NCBI GenBank assembly: GCA_022483045.1
Contig: JAKVOA010000001.1
Coordinates: 1,282,501 to 1,346,500, forward strand
Origin: Oscillospiraceae bacterium
GTDB lineage: Bacteria; Bacillota; Clostridia; Oscillospirales; Acutalibacteraceae
DNA: 64,000 bases
Direction of reading: 5' to 3'
Part shown: positions 27,724 through 36,569 of the stretch, one piece after another
How the letters are laid out: each line of letters starts with the position of its first letter
Numbering within the stretch: the first letter of the stretch is position 1
Translations under genes and position numbers: made by a program
The notes under the pieces: model-generated
The model's database searches: none
What the model was told of the DNA's origin: nothing
Seen by the model: the letters and a program-made list of their open reading frames with translations, nothing else

Positions 27724-28755
27724 ATGAAAACAAAGAAAGAGCGCCTTTGCCTGAATCAAGATACGCTGCGGCTCGCGTTCCGGCTGTTTATCGGGGTAAC
27801 TGTTTCTATTCTGATTGCCACCCTGCTCGGGGTGAAATTTGCAGCCTCTACCGGCATCATCGCCCTGCTGGGAATTGAAACAACCAACCGCGACACTTTG
27901 ATGACAGCAGCGCGCCGCCTTATTTCCTTTGGCTACACTGTTTTAATTGCACTGCTGGCAGACCGGCTTTTCGGTATCGGCGCAGGTCCTTTTGCCTTTA
28001 CTGCCTTTGTCGTGATTATGCTGAGCATGCTTTTGGGCTGGCGCAGCACGATTTCTATCAATATTGTTATTGCGGTGCATTTATTCATTCAGCAGCAACC
28101 ATTTACCGGTGCACTTCTGCTGAACGAAACCAAGCGCATCCTCATCGGCATGATCGTTGCTTTTGCAGTGAACCGCTGGCTGCCAAACCGTGAACAGGAC
28201 TTTTTGCAGGAGCGCAGCCAACTGGAAGAAGAATTGAAGCATCTGTTTGAGCTGTTTGCAGACCGGCTGGAGGGGCTTTCCTGTACCGAAAGTGGGGACG
28301 CTCTGCTGGACAGCCTTTCTGACCATATTAAACTGGGCAGCCGGCACGCCATTGTGTACGCAAACAACAACTTAGCTTCTCATGCCGGGTACTACATGGA
28401 CTATATGAATCTGCGGGAAACCGAATATGCCCTGCTGCGGGAAATCTGGCAAGATTTGCAAAAATTCCGCATGCCTTCTGCAGTCAGTCGGCAGTTGGCC
28501 GCCTGTATGCGCGGGCTCGCTTCATCCGTACATATCGAACACCCGCTGGACACCTGCCTGGAAAACCTGCAGCAGGTCAAGCAGGCACTGGAGCAGTCTC
28601 CCCTGCCAAAATCCACAGAGGAATTTCTGGACCTGACCATTTTGCTTTCTGTTTACACACAGCTGCAGGAAATAACCGATGAAAAGCAGAAATTTGTTGC
28701 CGGCCTAACCGAAAAGCAGCAGCAGCGCTATTGGCGGGACTCTCATCCGGAATGA
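27724..28755 (+). CDS. Aromatic acid exporter family (FUSC-like) membrane protein
   Basis: A 343-residue protein with about five or six transmembrane helices in the first 160 residues (LFIGVTVSILIATLLGVKFAAS, GIIALLGIETTNRDT and others) and a long helical cytoplasmic C-terminal half. This is the ArAE_1/DUF939 arrangement of Gram-positive FUSC-like exporters. The substrate is unknown. The ATG at 27724 has an AAAGAGATG upstream site; an earlier in-frame ATG overlaps the mscL spacer and is less likely. Confidence 0.85.
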   Translation: MKTKKERLCLNQDTLRLAFRLFIGVTVSILIATLLGVKFAASTGIIALLGIETTNRDTLMTAARRLISFGYTVLIALLADRLFGIGAGPFAFTAFVVIMLSMLLGWRSTISINIVIAVHLFIQQQPFTGALLLNETKRILIGMIVAFAVNRWLPNREQDFLQERSQLEEELKHLFELFADRLEGLSCTESGDALLDSLSDHIKLGSRHAIVYANNNLASHAGYYMDYMNLRETEYALLREIWQDLQKFRMPSAVSRQLAACMRGLASSVHIEHPLDTCLENLQQVKQALEQSPLPKSTEEFLDLTILLSVYTQLQEITDEKQKFVAGLTEKQQQRYWRDSHPE

Positions 28756-28783
28756 GTTTTGCATATACATAAAAAGTAAAAAA

Positions 28784-28852
28784 GGCCGACGCCTATAGGT
28801 GATGCCGCACTACATTGCGCGGGACCTTTATAAGCGCCGGTCTATTCTTTTT
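28784..28852 (+). terminator. Terminator-like multi-level stem
   Basis: Outer arms GGCCGACGC and GCGCCGGTC pair with one mismatch, an inner AGGT/ACCT pairs, and CCGC/GCGG forms the apex; TATTCTTTTT follows. It is more elaborate than a simple terminator but is well placed for one. Confidence 0.6.
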
Positions 28853-28884
28853 GGATACCCAAGAACCATGTATGCGTTACTTCC

Positions 28885-29392
28885 TTAGGGGCATAAGCTG
28901 CGTGCAATAGCAGCCACTTCTGCAATATCATCTACGCAATAATCCGCAAGGACTGAATGCCTTGCATCACTGACGGCAACAGCCGTCATATTTGCCTTTT
29001 TTGCAGCCTCAATTCCCGCAGCGGCGTCCTCCACCACAATGCAGTTTTCCAGCTTTTCATGGAGCTTTTTTGCCGCTGTGAGAAAGACTTCCGGGTCTGG
29101 TTTTGAGTGCTGAATTTCCGTGCCGTCTACAACTGCATCAAACACTGTGCGCAGGCTGCCCGTAAACAAGTCAATCCAGTTTGTGAGAAGCCCTGTATTC
29201 GCAGAGTCTACCGAACCGATATGTACTGTCACGGTATCTGCAATAATGGAAATGATTGGCCCGATGGTCGTAATTGATAAAACAATGCCAAGTATGAGCA
29301 GCACAAGGTTCTGCGGCTTGGATAAGTAGGTAAGCACCTTGTTTAAGCCCACTCTGAATTTACTTGGCTTCTGGTGTTGCTACTTGCTCCAT
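28885..29392 (-). pseudogene. Fused remnant: ABC permease N-terminus joined to a HAD phosphatase C-terminus
   Basis: A start with GGAGGAAGT and ATG at 29392 reads MEQVATPEAK and then meets a stop; shifting frame by one base continues KFRVGLNKVL and the first membrane helix of a binding-protein-dependent permease (LVLLILGIVLSITTIG). After about 70 codons the reading changes abruptly to the second half of a beta-phosphoglucomutase-like HAD protein (VFDAVVDGTEIQHSKPDPEV, then VVEDAAAGIEAAKKANM). An internal deletion has therefore fused two genes in frame, leaving a 155-codon open frame from 29352. The membrane core and the HAD nucleophile region are both missing, so function is unlikely. Confidence 0.8.
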
Positions 29393-29472
29393 ACTTCCTC
29401 CAAAACTGCGCAAAGGAAAGCGCGCTTTATGCAGCGGCAATCAGTTCATGCCTTTTTATTTGCTGGTCTTTA

Positions 29473-30305
29473 TCAGCCCTTGCCGCCAATGCTGGTGTCA
29501 ATCCAGTCACTCATTTGACCGGAAACTTTTGCACAGTAAGTGGGGTCTTCTACAACAAGACGTCCGCCAGTATCAGAAGCCCACCAGCTGAAAGGCTTAT
29601 CATTCTTTACCGCAAAGGTATTTACGCCCTTGACATAACCGTCTTTGGAGTGGTCCTGCATAATGCTCGGATTTGTGCAATAGCTGCCCATATCTTTGCC
29701 CCATGCAACGTAGCCCTCTTTGTCTGTCGTCATATAAGCGATAAATGCGCAGGCTGTCCACGGAAGCGGAGAAGTTTTGAGCACCTGAAGGTAATGCTTG
29801 TAGGAATAGCCGCCAATGCCCTTGTAATTGCTCTGGTATGGGGCAATCGTGACATTCTTTTTAGAGGGAGCTTGCGGATTTCTCAACAGAGCGGGACTTA
29901 GAGTTTACCAGCAGTGCGCACTGGTTTGCAGCGGACTTTGTGACAAGCTCTGTGCAGATAGGTCCGTCATCGGTCTATTTGTTGTACTGCTGGCACCACA
30001 GCTTAATCCATGCAAGGGAACACTTTGCATTTGCAGAGATCAGGCCCAAAGTAGAGGCCTCGCCGGCAACAGAATCAACTGTTTTCTGGAAATAAGCTTT
30101 CTTATCACTGGAAAGAGCATCAAAAGCAGACTTCATCATGTCACAGTATTTGCTCTCTGTCAGCATATACAAAAAGTTCTTGCCAACCGGCTTGGGTTGA
30201 CACCCATAAACAGCGGATGAACGTCTTTGTAGACAAAGTCTCAGCAGTTATTGTAAGTAGCTGTACCCAAATTGTTGAAAGCAAAAACTTTTGCCTGTGC
30301 CTACA
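29473..30305 (-). pseudogene. Broken ABC transporter substrate-binding protein
   Basis: Conceptual translation across frames gives one periplasmic-binding-type protein: VFAFNNLGTATYNNC, an in-frame stop (near 30243), DFVYKDVHPLFMGVNP, a frameshift near 30200, KPVGKNFLYMLTESKYCDMM, a TAG stop at 29975, TDDGPICTELVTKSAANQCA, another frameshift near 29885, and finally NVTIAPYQSNYKGIGGYSY to the natural end. The N-terminus with signal peptide is missing. The reading ends head-to-head against the truncated response regulator. With the permease fragment downstream this was an ABC importer of unknown substrate. Confidence 0.8.
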
Positions 30306-30872
30306 GGGCAAAGGGGTGTCCGTGCGGCCTGACCTGATTCTGCTGGATATCATGATGCCGGATATGGACGGTCTGGAAACCTGCAGAAAGCTGCGGAAAA
30401 CCGGATTATGAAGCGGGTGCCGATTATCATTCTTTCGGCAAAAAGTGAAGAAACCGGCAAAGTAATCGGCCTTGGCGTAGGTGCCGATGATTACATGACA
30501 AAACCTTTTGGTATCCGTGAACTGAGGGCACGGATTAATGCCCACCTCAGGCGGGTAGAACAGGATATGCCGGAAGACGAAACTATCCGGGTTGGCGGGC
30601 TAAAAATTGAGCCGTCTGCCCACTTGGTCAGTGTGGACGGCAAATCCGTGAATTTAACATTGACTGAGTATCAAATCTTAAAATATATGGCAGAAAACGT
30701 CGGGCATGTCATTACACGGGAAACCTTGGTCTCAGCACTGAGCGAAAGCATGTCCATTGAAATCGGTTCTATCAATATTCATATGCTGAATCTGCGAAGA
30801 AAAATCGGCGAACAGTATTTTATGACAGTTCGAGGCCTTGGCTACAAGCTGGTAATTCCCGAAAAGTCATAA
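30303..30872 (+). pseudogene. Truncated, frameshifted response regulator
   Basis: The reading begins mid-receiver at VRPDLILLDIMMPDMDGLET, with the phosphoacceptor Asp, and shifts frame at about 30408 to continue RVPIIILSAKSEETGKV, GADDYMTKPFG and a complete OmpR-type output domain ending in GLGYKLVIPEKS. About the first 45 residues, with the acidic pocket, are gone. The 465-base second frame could in theory be translated from an internal ATG, but it lacks the receiver core. Confidence 0.8.
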
Positions 30873-30902
30873 GACCCCTATGGGCTTTGTTGGGGTTCCG
30901 CT

Positions 30903-30965
30903 CTGTTTAAACTGCAGAGCGTGGCCTTTTCTCACAAATAAAAAGCGGCAGGCAGACCTGCCGCA
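30903..30965. other. Two hairpins between the regulator and kinase remnants
   Basis: GCTCTG/CAGAGC (about 30910-30930) and GCGGCAGG/CCTGCCGC follow one another. The second is followed on the minus strand by TTTTTATT and so could terminate leftward transcription. They are probably relics of the old operon. Confidence 0.45.
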
Positions 30966-31001
30966 GGCACAAAAGCCAAAACTTTTTGGCGGAGGATAAT
31001 C

Positions 31002-31802
31002 ATGAAACACTTTGCTTTATTTATCTGCACATCTGTCTGTACATTTATTCTGCTGATTGCTCTGTCTGTTTGGGGAACCTCGTTCTATTTGAACAGTGTA
31101 CAGAATCAGTCCGGCCACCTCATGCAGTTTATGAATGCCTATCTGCTGCAGCAGGCAAAGCGTGCGGGAAACAGTACTGTATCTGATAAATCCGCCTCTC
31201 AGCTGGCTTCTATGGGCAAATGTCGTGTCTGCTTCTTTTCACCGATGGCACACTGCTGGCCGATTCAGATTCATCTGGGCAAAAAGCACCTGCGCTGTCT
31301 TTTCCAATCAGCAATGTCACACTAAAGGGACAGGTGATTTTCCAGTCTATCTCTACACAGAACGGCCAATACAGCATGAATGTCTTTTACCCGATACAGC
31401 AAAGCTCTGAAGAATATGTTGTCCTATGCACTGTTCTGCCGCTGAAAGAGTACCCAAAGCTGCTGTTTGTGCGAAAGCTGTTCTTTGCCGCCGGCGGGGC
31501 CGTTTCCCTTTCGGCCAAAACAGATGGGCCGCAGTCTGTTTATGCAGGTGCAGGATAACGGCATTGCCGAATCAGAAATTCCGCATATATTTGAGCGCTT
31601 TTACCGTGTGGAAAAATCCAGGAATACAAAGCGCGGCGGCTCCGGCCTGGGACTTGCCATTACAAAAGGCCTGATAAATGAACTCGGCGGCAAAATTACA
31701 GTAAAGAGCCGGCTGCATTCCGGCAGCACCTTCACAATACAGTTCCCGCTGTTACAGCAAAGCGAAACACAGCAGCCGCTTTTATTGCAAAGGCCCTGCT
31801 AA
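31002..31802 (+). pseudogene. Decayed sensor histidine kinase
   Basis: The start is intact (GGAGGATAATC then ATG) and encodes a membrane helix (FALFICTSVCTFILLIALSV). A frameshift near 31215 moves on to LLLFTDGTLLADSDSSGQ, a sensor-like region. Near 31510 a deletion plus frameshift joins it to the end of the ATPase domain (DNGIAESEIPHIFERFYRV, GGSGLGLAITKGL). The H-box and N-box are absent, so it cannot signal. It once paired with the regulator upstream. Confidence 0.8.
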
Positions 31803-31990
31803 ATTGCTTCAATTCTACCCAAAGCAATGCGTTCTCCTGTCTGTGCATCAAACAGGGGATATTTGTCATCTTTAAACCCGACCGCAATCGATTCGCCGAT
31901 TTTGTAGTTGATTCTACCAAACAGCACGCAGTTTAGATTGACCGATCCGACCGTCACCCGAATAACCGTTTCCATACCCGAAAATTTCAA
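31799..31990 (-). pseudogene. C-terminal fragment of an ABC transporter ATPase (TOBE-type)
   Basis: A 63-codon open frame (METVIRVTVGSVNLNCVLFG, INYKIGESIAVGFKDDKYPL, FDAQTGERIALGRI) resembles the TOBE domain that ends MalK/PotA/FbpC-type ATPases. Walker A, Walker B and the signature motif are missing. It points in the same direction as the broken binding protein and permease and probably belonged to that transporter. The merR promoter begins just beyond its broken end. Confidence 0.6.
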
Positions 31991-31998
31991 ATATCCTA

Positions 31999-32029
31999 TT
32001 GACTCTTACGCGACGTTACCGTTTATGCT
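31999..32029 (+). promoter_or_regulatory. merR promoter with MerR-type 19-base spacer
   Basis: TTGACT (31999-32004) and TATGCT (32024-32029) are separated by 19 bases. The long spacer is the hallmark of promoters activated by MerR-family proteins through DNA twisting, so this gene probably controls itself. Confidence 0.7.
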
Positions 32030-32054
32030 ATCTTTACACGAAAGAGGTGACCGC

Positions 32055-32786
32055 ATGAAAACCGTAAATGAAGTACATAAACTGACCGGCGTGAGTATAC
32101 GCATGCTGCAGTATTATGACACGATTGGGCTTCTGCGCCCAACACAGTACACAGACGCGGGCTACCGGCTGTATGACGATGCAGCGCTGGCGCGTCTTGG
32201 CCAAATTCTGCTGTTCCGTGAACTGGAATTTCCGCTAAAGGAAATTAAGCAGATTTTAGACAGCCCGAATTTTGACCGAAAGCTGGCTGTCGAGCAGCAG
32301 CTTACTTTGCTGCAGCTTAAAAAAGAACACCTGGAAAACCTGATCACCTTTACGCGTGGATTAAAAGCGATGGGAGATAAAGCAATGGATTTTTCAGCTT
32401 TCACTACAGAAAAAATGGATGCTTACAAAAAACAGGCGAAAGAGAAATGGGGCAGTACGGCAGCCTACAAACAATTTGAGAGCAAAAGCAAAGGGAGGTC
32501 CTCAGAAACGGAAAATGCTATGGGTGCGGGCCTAATGCTTTTCTTCCAGGAATTTGGGAAGCTAAAGGGCTCCCTCCCCTCTTCTCCTGCAGCACAGGCA
32601 CAGGTGCAAAAGCTACAAAGCTATATTACCGAAAACTATTACGACTGCACTACAGAAATGCTTTCTGGCCTAGGACAAATGTACGCCTGCAGCGGCGCAT
32701 TTACCGACAGTATTGACCAAGCCGGCGGTGCAGGCACCGCTGCTTTTACAGCAGAAGCAATTTGCTTTTATTGCAAAAGCAACTAA
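32055..32786 (+). CDS. MerR-family regulator with TipAS-like effector domain
   Basis: A 243-residue protein. The N-terminal MerR winged helix (VNEVHKLTGVSIRMLQYYDT, YTDAGYRLYDDAAL) is followed by a dimerisation helix and a C-terminal domain (from about 135; WGSTAAYKQFESKSKGRS, then MGAGLMLFFQEFGKLKG) of the TipAS type, which binds thiopeptide or other drug-like ligands. The ATG at 32055 has AAAGAGGTGA upstream and follows the 19-base-spacer promoter. A nearby target is not evident. Confidence 0.9.
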   Translation: MKTVNEVHKLTGVSIRMLQYYDTIGLLRPTQYTDAGYRLYDDAALARLGQILLFRELEFPLKEIKQILDSPNFDRKLAVEQQLTLLQLKKEHLENLITFTRGLKAMGDKAMDFSAFTTEKMDAYKKQAKEKWGSTAAYKQFESKSKGRSSETENAMGAGLMLFFQEFGKLKGSLPSSPAAQAQVQKLQSYITENYYDCTTEMLSGLGQMYACSGAFTDSIDQAGGAGTAAFTAEAICFYCKSN

Positions 32787-32869
32787 AATTTAATTTTCAC
32801 TATTTTTGATACAAATGTTTTTCTTTTGACCTTGCCCACAACTTCCTGCATCTCTTATAAAACAAAAGA

Positions 32870-32917
32870 CAGGCCTTCTGCTGCAGTTTCATTTTGCGGC
32901 AGAAGGCCTGCTCTTTA
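32870..32917. terminator. Terminator between merR and the dipeptidase
   Basis: CAGGCCTTCTGCTGC pairs almost perfectly with GCGGCAGAAGGCCTG. T-rich runs on both sides allow action in both directions between the convergent genes. Confidence 0.82.
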
Positions 32918-32983
32918 TTGGTTTCTATATTATATTATTTGTACCTGCTACACAAATGCGTATACATTGCGCGCAGAGCTTCA

Positions 32984-34468
32984 TTAAGCGTCTGACCGGG
33001 AATAAGCGTTCTTCATCTGGCTGCTCAGCTCAAAAAGGACCTTGCCCAAAGTATCCGCAGTTTCTTCTTTCAGCATATCTGCAATTTTCTGATTGCCCTC
33101 TTCCCGCAGAGCCGCGCGCTTTGCGCTGTCTGTTTCCTGCCGAAGCTTGTCATCGTATTGGTCAATCAGCGCATTTCCTTTGGACTGCACAGCAAGTTGA
33201 TAGCGCTCAATATGGAACACAGATTTTCCGTAAGACGCATCTGCCATGGCAGCAATCATACGGCTGCACCAGTAGAAATTGTCAGTTGAAACCTCTTGCG
33301 TGGTATTGGCAAGGTATGCCGGTGTCGTATGTATATTCGCATAGAAAGGCACCATTGTGTTGAAGGCATTGGAAGCAAAGGCAAGCCACTCAACTGCACA
33401 GAACTCTGCCGGAACGTCCGGACGCAGCTGAATCAAAGCGACAAAGTCGTTGCGGTTAATGCCGATTGGGCGAAAGATGCCTTTCTGCTCGGGGCTGCCG
33501 TGGCCCTCATAGGGGTCGTACGGCGTTCCCTGATAATGCGAAGACAGCGCGTACTTCACGTCCTCCGGTGCAATCTTCTTTTCCGGTACCATGCACCAGG
33601 GCAAGTCATCGGAAAACGGTGTGAACTCTGCATTCGGGCCATCCCACACTTTGGTGCGGGGATTAAAATACCGCAGCATAAACCAGGCACGCGGCGTATT
33701 GTATACATGGTCCGCATCATCGTGGCTGCCGAAAGCATCGCGTGGATTCAGTCTGCCGTCCTGTGATAAATCCAAATGGTTTTTTTCAATGAACTGCCCC
33801 AAATCCGCAGAACACATGTAGTTTTTCTTTTCCGTAAGCGCATCTTCCAAGTCAAATTGGTCGATTCCCAGCTGGTTTGGCATGACAACATAAACATCGT
33901 CCGGCACTTTTCTGGCAATCCAGTGATGACCGCCGATGGTTTCCAGCCACCAGATTTCATTGATATCCTGAAAAGCAATGCCGTTCATCTCATAGGTGCC
34001 GTACTTTTCGAGCAGACCGCCCAGTCTTTCGACGCCCTCACGGGCACTGTGAATATATGGAAGCACAATATAAACGATGTCTTCTTCGCCGATGCCGCCC
34101 ACTGTTTCATGCTGCCCGCTCTGCGCCGGCTGATACTCTACCAGCGGATCCGCTCCCAGTACTCTGGAATTTGAAGTAATAGTTTCTGTAGCAGTCATGC
34201 CAACGTTTTCTTCATTTACACCGCTGGCCGCCCAAATGCCCTCGCCCTCGACGGCATTTGGCACTGCTGTAAAGCGCATGGGGTTCTGCGGCAGTTTTAT
34301 CTCTACATGAGAAAGTACAGATTTATAAACTGCAGGCTGTTCTTCAGGAGAAATGGTTACAAACTTTTTTGAGGTAAAATGGCCCGAGCCAGAGTCATCA
34401 TTTCGTGCAATCATAGTGGAACCATCATAGGAAGCTTTTTTCCCGACTAAAATCGTTGTACAAGCCAT
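32984..34468 (-). CDS. C69-family dipeptidase
   Basis: A 494-residue N-terminal nucleophile hydrolase of the PepD/C69 family. The start ACTTILVGKKASYDGSTMIARNDD holds the catalytic Cys at position 3, very near the initiator Met, as expected for an autoprocessed Ntn enzyme with almost no propeptide. WWLETIGGHHWIARKVPDD and SLSSHYQGTPYDPY-type segments are also typical. It is probably a cytosolic dipeptidase. The interval 34469-34699 upstream shows no gene. Confidence 0.93.
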   Translation of the reverse strand: MACTTILVGKKASYDGSTMIARNDDSGSGHFTSKKFVTISPEEQPAVYKSVLSHVEIKLPQNPMRFTAVPNAVEGEGIWAASGVNEENVGMTATETITSNSRVLGADPLVEYQPAQSGQHETVGGIGEEDIVYIVLPYIHSAREGVERLGGLLEKYGTYEMNGIAFQDINEIWWLETIGGHHWIARKVPDDVYVVMPNQLGIDQFDLEDALTEKKNYMCSADLGQFIEKNHLDLSQDGRLNPRDAFGSHDDADHVYNTPRAWFMLRYFNPRTKVWDGPNAEFTPFSDDLPWCMVPEKKIAPEDVKYALSSHYQGTPYDPYEGHGSPEQKGIFRPIGINRNDFVALIQLRPDVPAEFCAVEWLAFASNAFNTMVPFYANIHTTPAYLANTTQEVSTDNFYWCSRMIAAMADASYGKSVFHIERYQLAVQSKGNALIDQYDDKLRQETDSAKRAALREEGNQKIADMLKEETADTLGKVLFELSSQMKNAYSRSDA

Positions 34469-34699
34469 AAGTACGCCTCGTTACACAGAAGTAGTAGTGT
34501 TTAAAGCCCCTCTCCAAGGGCTGTGCTGTTTTGCTGTTCTTTTATGTACTATTTCGTTTATATTCTATCATATTGCGGTTCCTTTTTCCATACAGTCGCG
34601 GGAACGCAGGCCGCTCTCCCCTGCTGCCAAACCGCTGCACCTGCCCAAAATTTCAGCAGCGAACTTAAAAGACACTTTCATTCTATCTGTCTGTATACT

Positions 34700-36100
34700 T
34701 CAGCAATTTCGTGTTTCGCTTTGTTTCAGACACAGGACTTTATCATTTTTTGCCATGCGGCGTTTCAGCCATCCACCCTTATAATAATACACAACAAACA
34801 TCAGGGACGCCAAAACCCATGACAACGGATAACTGAACTCCACAGAAGCCACCGTGTGATATATTGGCTCCGCCAGCACAAGCCAGAGGATGCGCAGTCC
34901 GCACACGCCAAAGCAAGTGATTGCCGTCGGCACAGCCACATCGCCACACCCGCGCAAAGTGCCGGAAAAAATCTCAATGCAAATATAAGTGATGTACACC
35001 GGCACCAAGAAGTGCATCATCTGCACGCCCTGCGCAACCACGGCACTGTCCTGTGTAAACAGGCGAAACAGAAAGCTGCTGGCAGGATATAAGCAAGCGC
35101 TGATGACAAGGGTAATTGCCGCCGAAATGCCAAGGCAAGTGATTGTTCCTTTTTTAACCCGGTCATACTGCCCAGCACCAAAGTTCTGCCCCGCAAAAGT
35201 CGTAACGGAAAGTCCCAATGAATTGATTGTCATCCAAAAAAGAAAATCAATTTTTCCATAGACGCTCCATGCCGCCACAACGGTCGTGCCAAAACCATTG
35301 ATGCTGCTCTGAATAACAATATTGCTAATGCTGTAAAGAGAACTTTGCAGTGCGGTAGGCAGACCAATACGGAATATGCTCCGCAGGATGCTGCCCTCCA
35401 AGTGTATTTTCCGCAGGGATAGTCCCCACGGAATATCAGAAGCCGCCATCAGACAGCGCACGGTCAGCAAAGCGCTCACCACTTCGCTGATGACCGTTGC
35501 TGCTGCCGCACCGGCCACTCCCCAGCGAAAAACTGCAACAAAAAGCAAATCCAGAGCAATATTCACCAATGATGCAACTATCAAAAAATGCAGTGGGCGG
35601 CGGGAATCTCCCACTGCTCGCAAAATACTGGTACCCATATTGTAAATCATCTGGGGAATCATGCCAAGAAAATAAATTTGCAGATACAGGGCAGCTGTAT
35701 CCAGAATGTCCGCCGGCGTGCCCATCAGCTGAAGAGACGGACGGGAAATCAGCAGCCCCAGCACTGTCAGGATACCGCCACCAAGTAGCGCCATAGCAAA
35801 GGAAGTGTGCACCTGACGGTTGACAAGTTCTCTGTCATCTGCACCGTAGCTTTGAGAAATGACCACACTGCCGCCGCTGCACAGTCCGGTGAAAAAGCCA
35901 ACCAGCAGCTGCACAAAAGGTCCGGTTGCCCCGACAGCAGCCAGCGCATTTGTACCAACAAAGTTTCCCACAACCAGGGCATCTACTGTATTGTAAAGCT
36001 GTTGAAAAAAGGTGCCTAACCAAATTGGTAAGAAAAACAAAAGCAGTTCCCGGGGAATACTGCCCGTCAGAAAATTGTTTTCCGCATGAAGTCTCCTCAT
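34700..36100 (-). CDS. MATE-family multidrug/cation exporter
   Basis: A 466-residue protein with twelve predicted membrane helices in two repeats. The N-terminal SIPRELLLFFLPIWLGTFFQ and QLYNTVDALVVGNFVG are diagnostic of the DinF/NorM-like MATE branch common in Clostridia. It exports drugs or metabolites in exchange for Na+ or H+; the substrate is unknown. AAAGGAC lies upstream of the ATG. A leader of about 210 bases with a terminator-like hairpin precedes it. Confidence 0.93.
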   Translation of the reverse strand: MRRLHAENNFLTGSIPRELLLFFLPIWLGTFFQQLYNTVDALVVGNFVGTNALAAVGATGPFVQLLVGFFTGLCSGGSVVISQSYGADDRELVNRQVHTSFAMALLGGGILTVLGLLISRPSLQLMGTPADILDTAALYLQIYFLGMIPQMIYNMGTSILRAVGDSRRPLHFLIVASLVNIALDLLFVAVFRWGVAGAAAATVISEVVSALLTVRCLMAASDIPWGLSLRKIHLEGSILRSIFRIGLPTALQSSLYSISNIVIQSSINGFGTTVVAAWSVYGKIDFLFWMTINSLGLSVTTFAGQNFGAGQYDRVKKGTITCLGISAAITLVISACLYPASSFLFRLFTQDSAVVAQGVQMMHFLVPVYITYICIEIFSGTLRGCGDVAVPTAITCFGVCGLRILWLVLAEPIYHTVASVEFSYPLSWVLASLMFVVYYYKGGWLKRRMAKNDKVLCLKQSETRNC

Positions 36101-36152
36101 GAAAAGTCCTTTCTGTTTCTGCCGCTTTTACGGAAAGAAACTGCATCTGCAT

Positions 36153-36195
36153 AAAAAAGCGAGCCGCAGGGCTTTGTCTGCCCCCGCAGTCCGCT
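36153..36195 (-). promoter_or_regulatory. Possible attenuator hairpin in the MATE leader
   Basis: On the minus strand an imperfect stem (AGCG...CGGGG with CCCTG...CGCT) is followed by six T, about 55 bases before the MATE start but well after its promoter. It may be a regulated terminator. No known riboswitch core was recognised in the leader 36196-36308. Confidence 0.4.
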
Positions 36196-36315
36196 TGCTG
36201 CTCTATCATATATTTTTACAGTCGGGCCAAAAACAAAACGTGCCTGCCACAGTCAGCTGCCCAAACCTTCAGCTGCAGTTTCCGTCTATTCTGCAAAGAC
36301 GAACGAAACTTGATT

Positions 36316-36344
36316 ATTATAGCAGGCAGACCGCAGAAAAGCAA
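36316..36344 (-). promoter_or_regulatory. Promoter of the MATE gene
   Basis: On the minus strand TTGCTT (36339-36344) and TATAAT (36316-36321) are 17 bases apart. The transcript would carry a leader of about 210 bases before the start at 36100. Confidence 0.7.
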
Positions 36345-36401
36345 GCTGACCCGATATTCCCTTTACAGCATTGAGCTGGCAGGCTGTCATTACTGCATAA
36401 A

Positions 36402-36445
36402 AGGGAAAACGGAAGAGCTGCACCGAAGTGCAGCTCTTCCGTTTT
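36402..36445 (-). terminator. Strong terminator of the tRNA-Tyr transcript
   Basis: An 18-base perfect stem (36406-36423 with 36428-36445) is closed by a TTCG tetraloop on the minus strand and followed by TTTTCCCTTTT. It lies just after tRNA-Tyr. Confidence 0.92.
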
Positions 36446-36449
36446 GTTT

Positions 36450-36533
36450 TGGTGGAGGAGAATGGATTTGAACCATTGAAGCCGAAGCAGCAGATTTACA
36501 GTCTGTCCCCTTTGACCACTCGGGAACTCCTCC
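36450..36533 (-). tRNA. tRNA-Tyr (GTA), CCA encoded
   Basis: The reverse complement starts GGAGGAGTTCCCGAGTGG, has anticodon loop CTGTAAA (anticodon GTA), a long class II variable arm, T-loop GGTTCAAATCC and an encoded CCA. It was the second gene of a Thr-Tyr tRNA pair whose first gene is now split. Confidence 0.96.
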
Positions 36534-36569
36534 ATATAGCAGCTGTACGCTGCATTTTGCCGATCAGAC

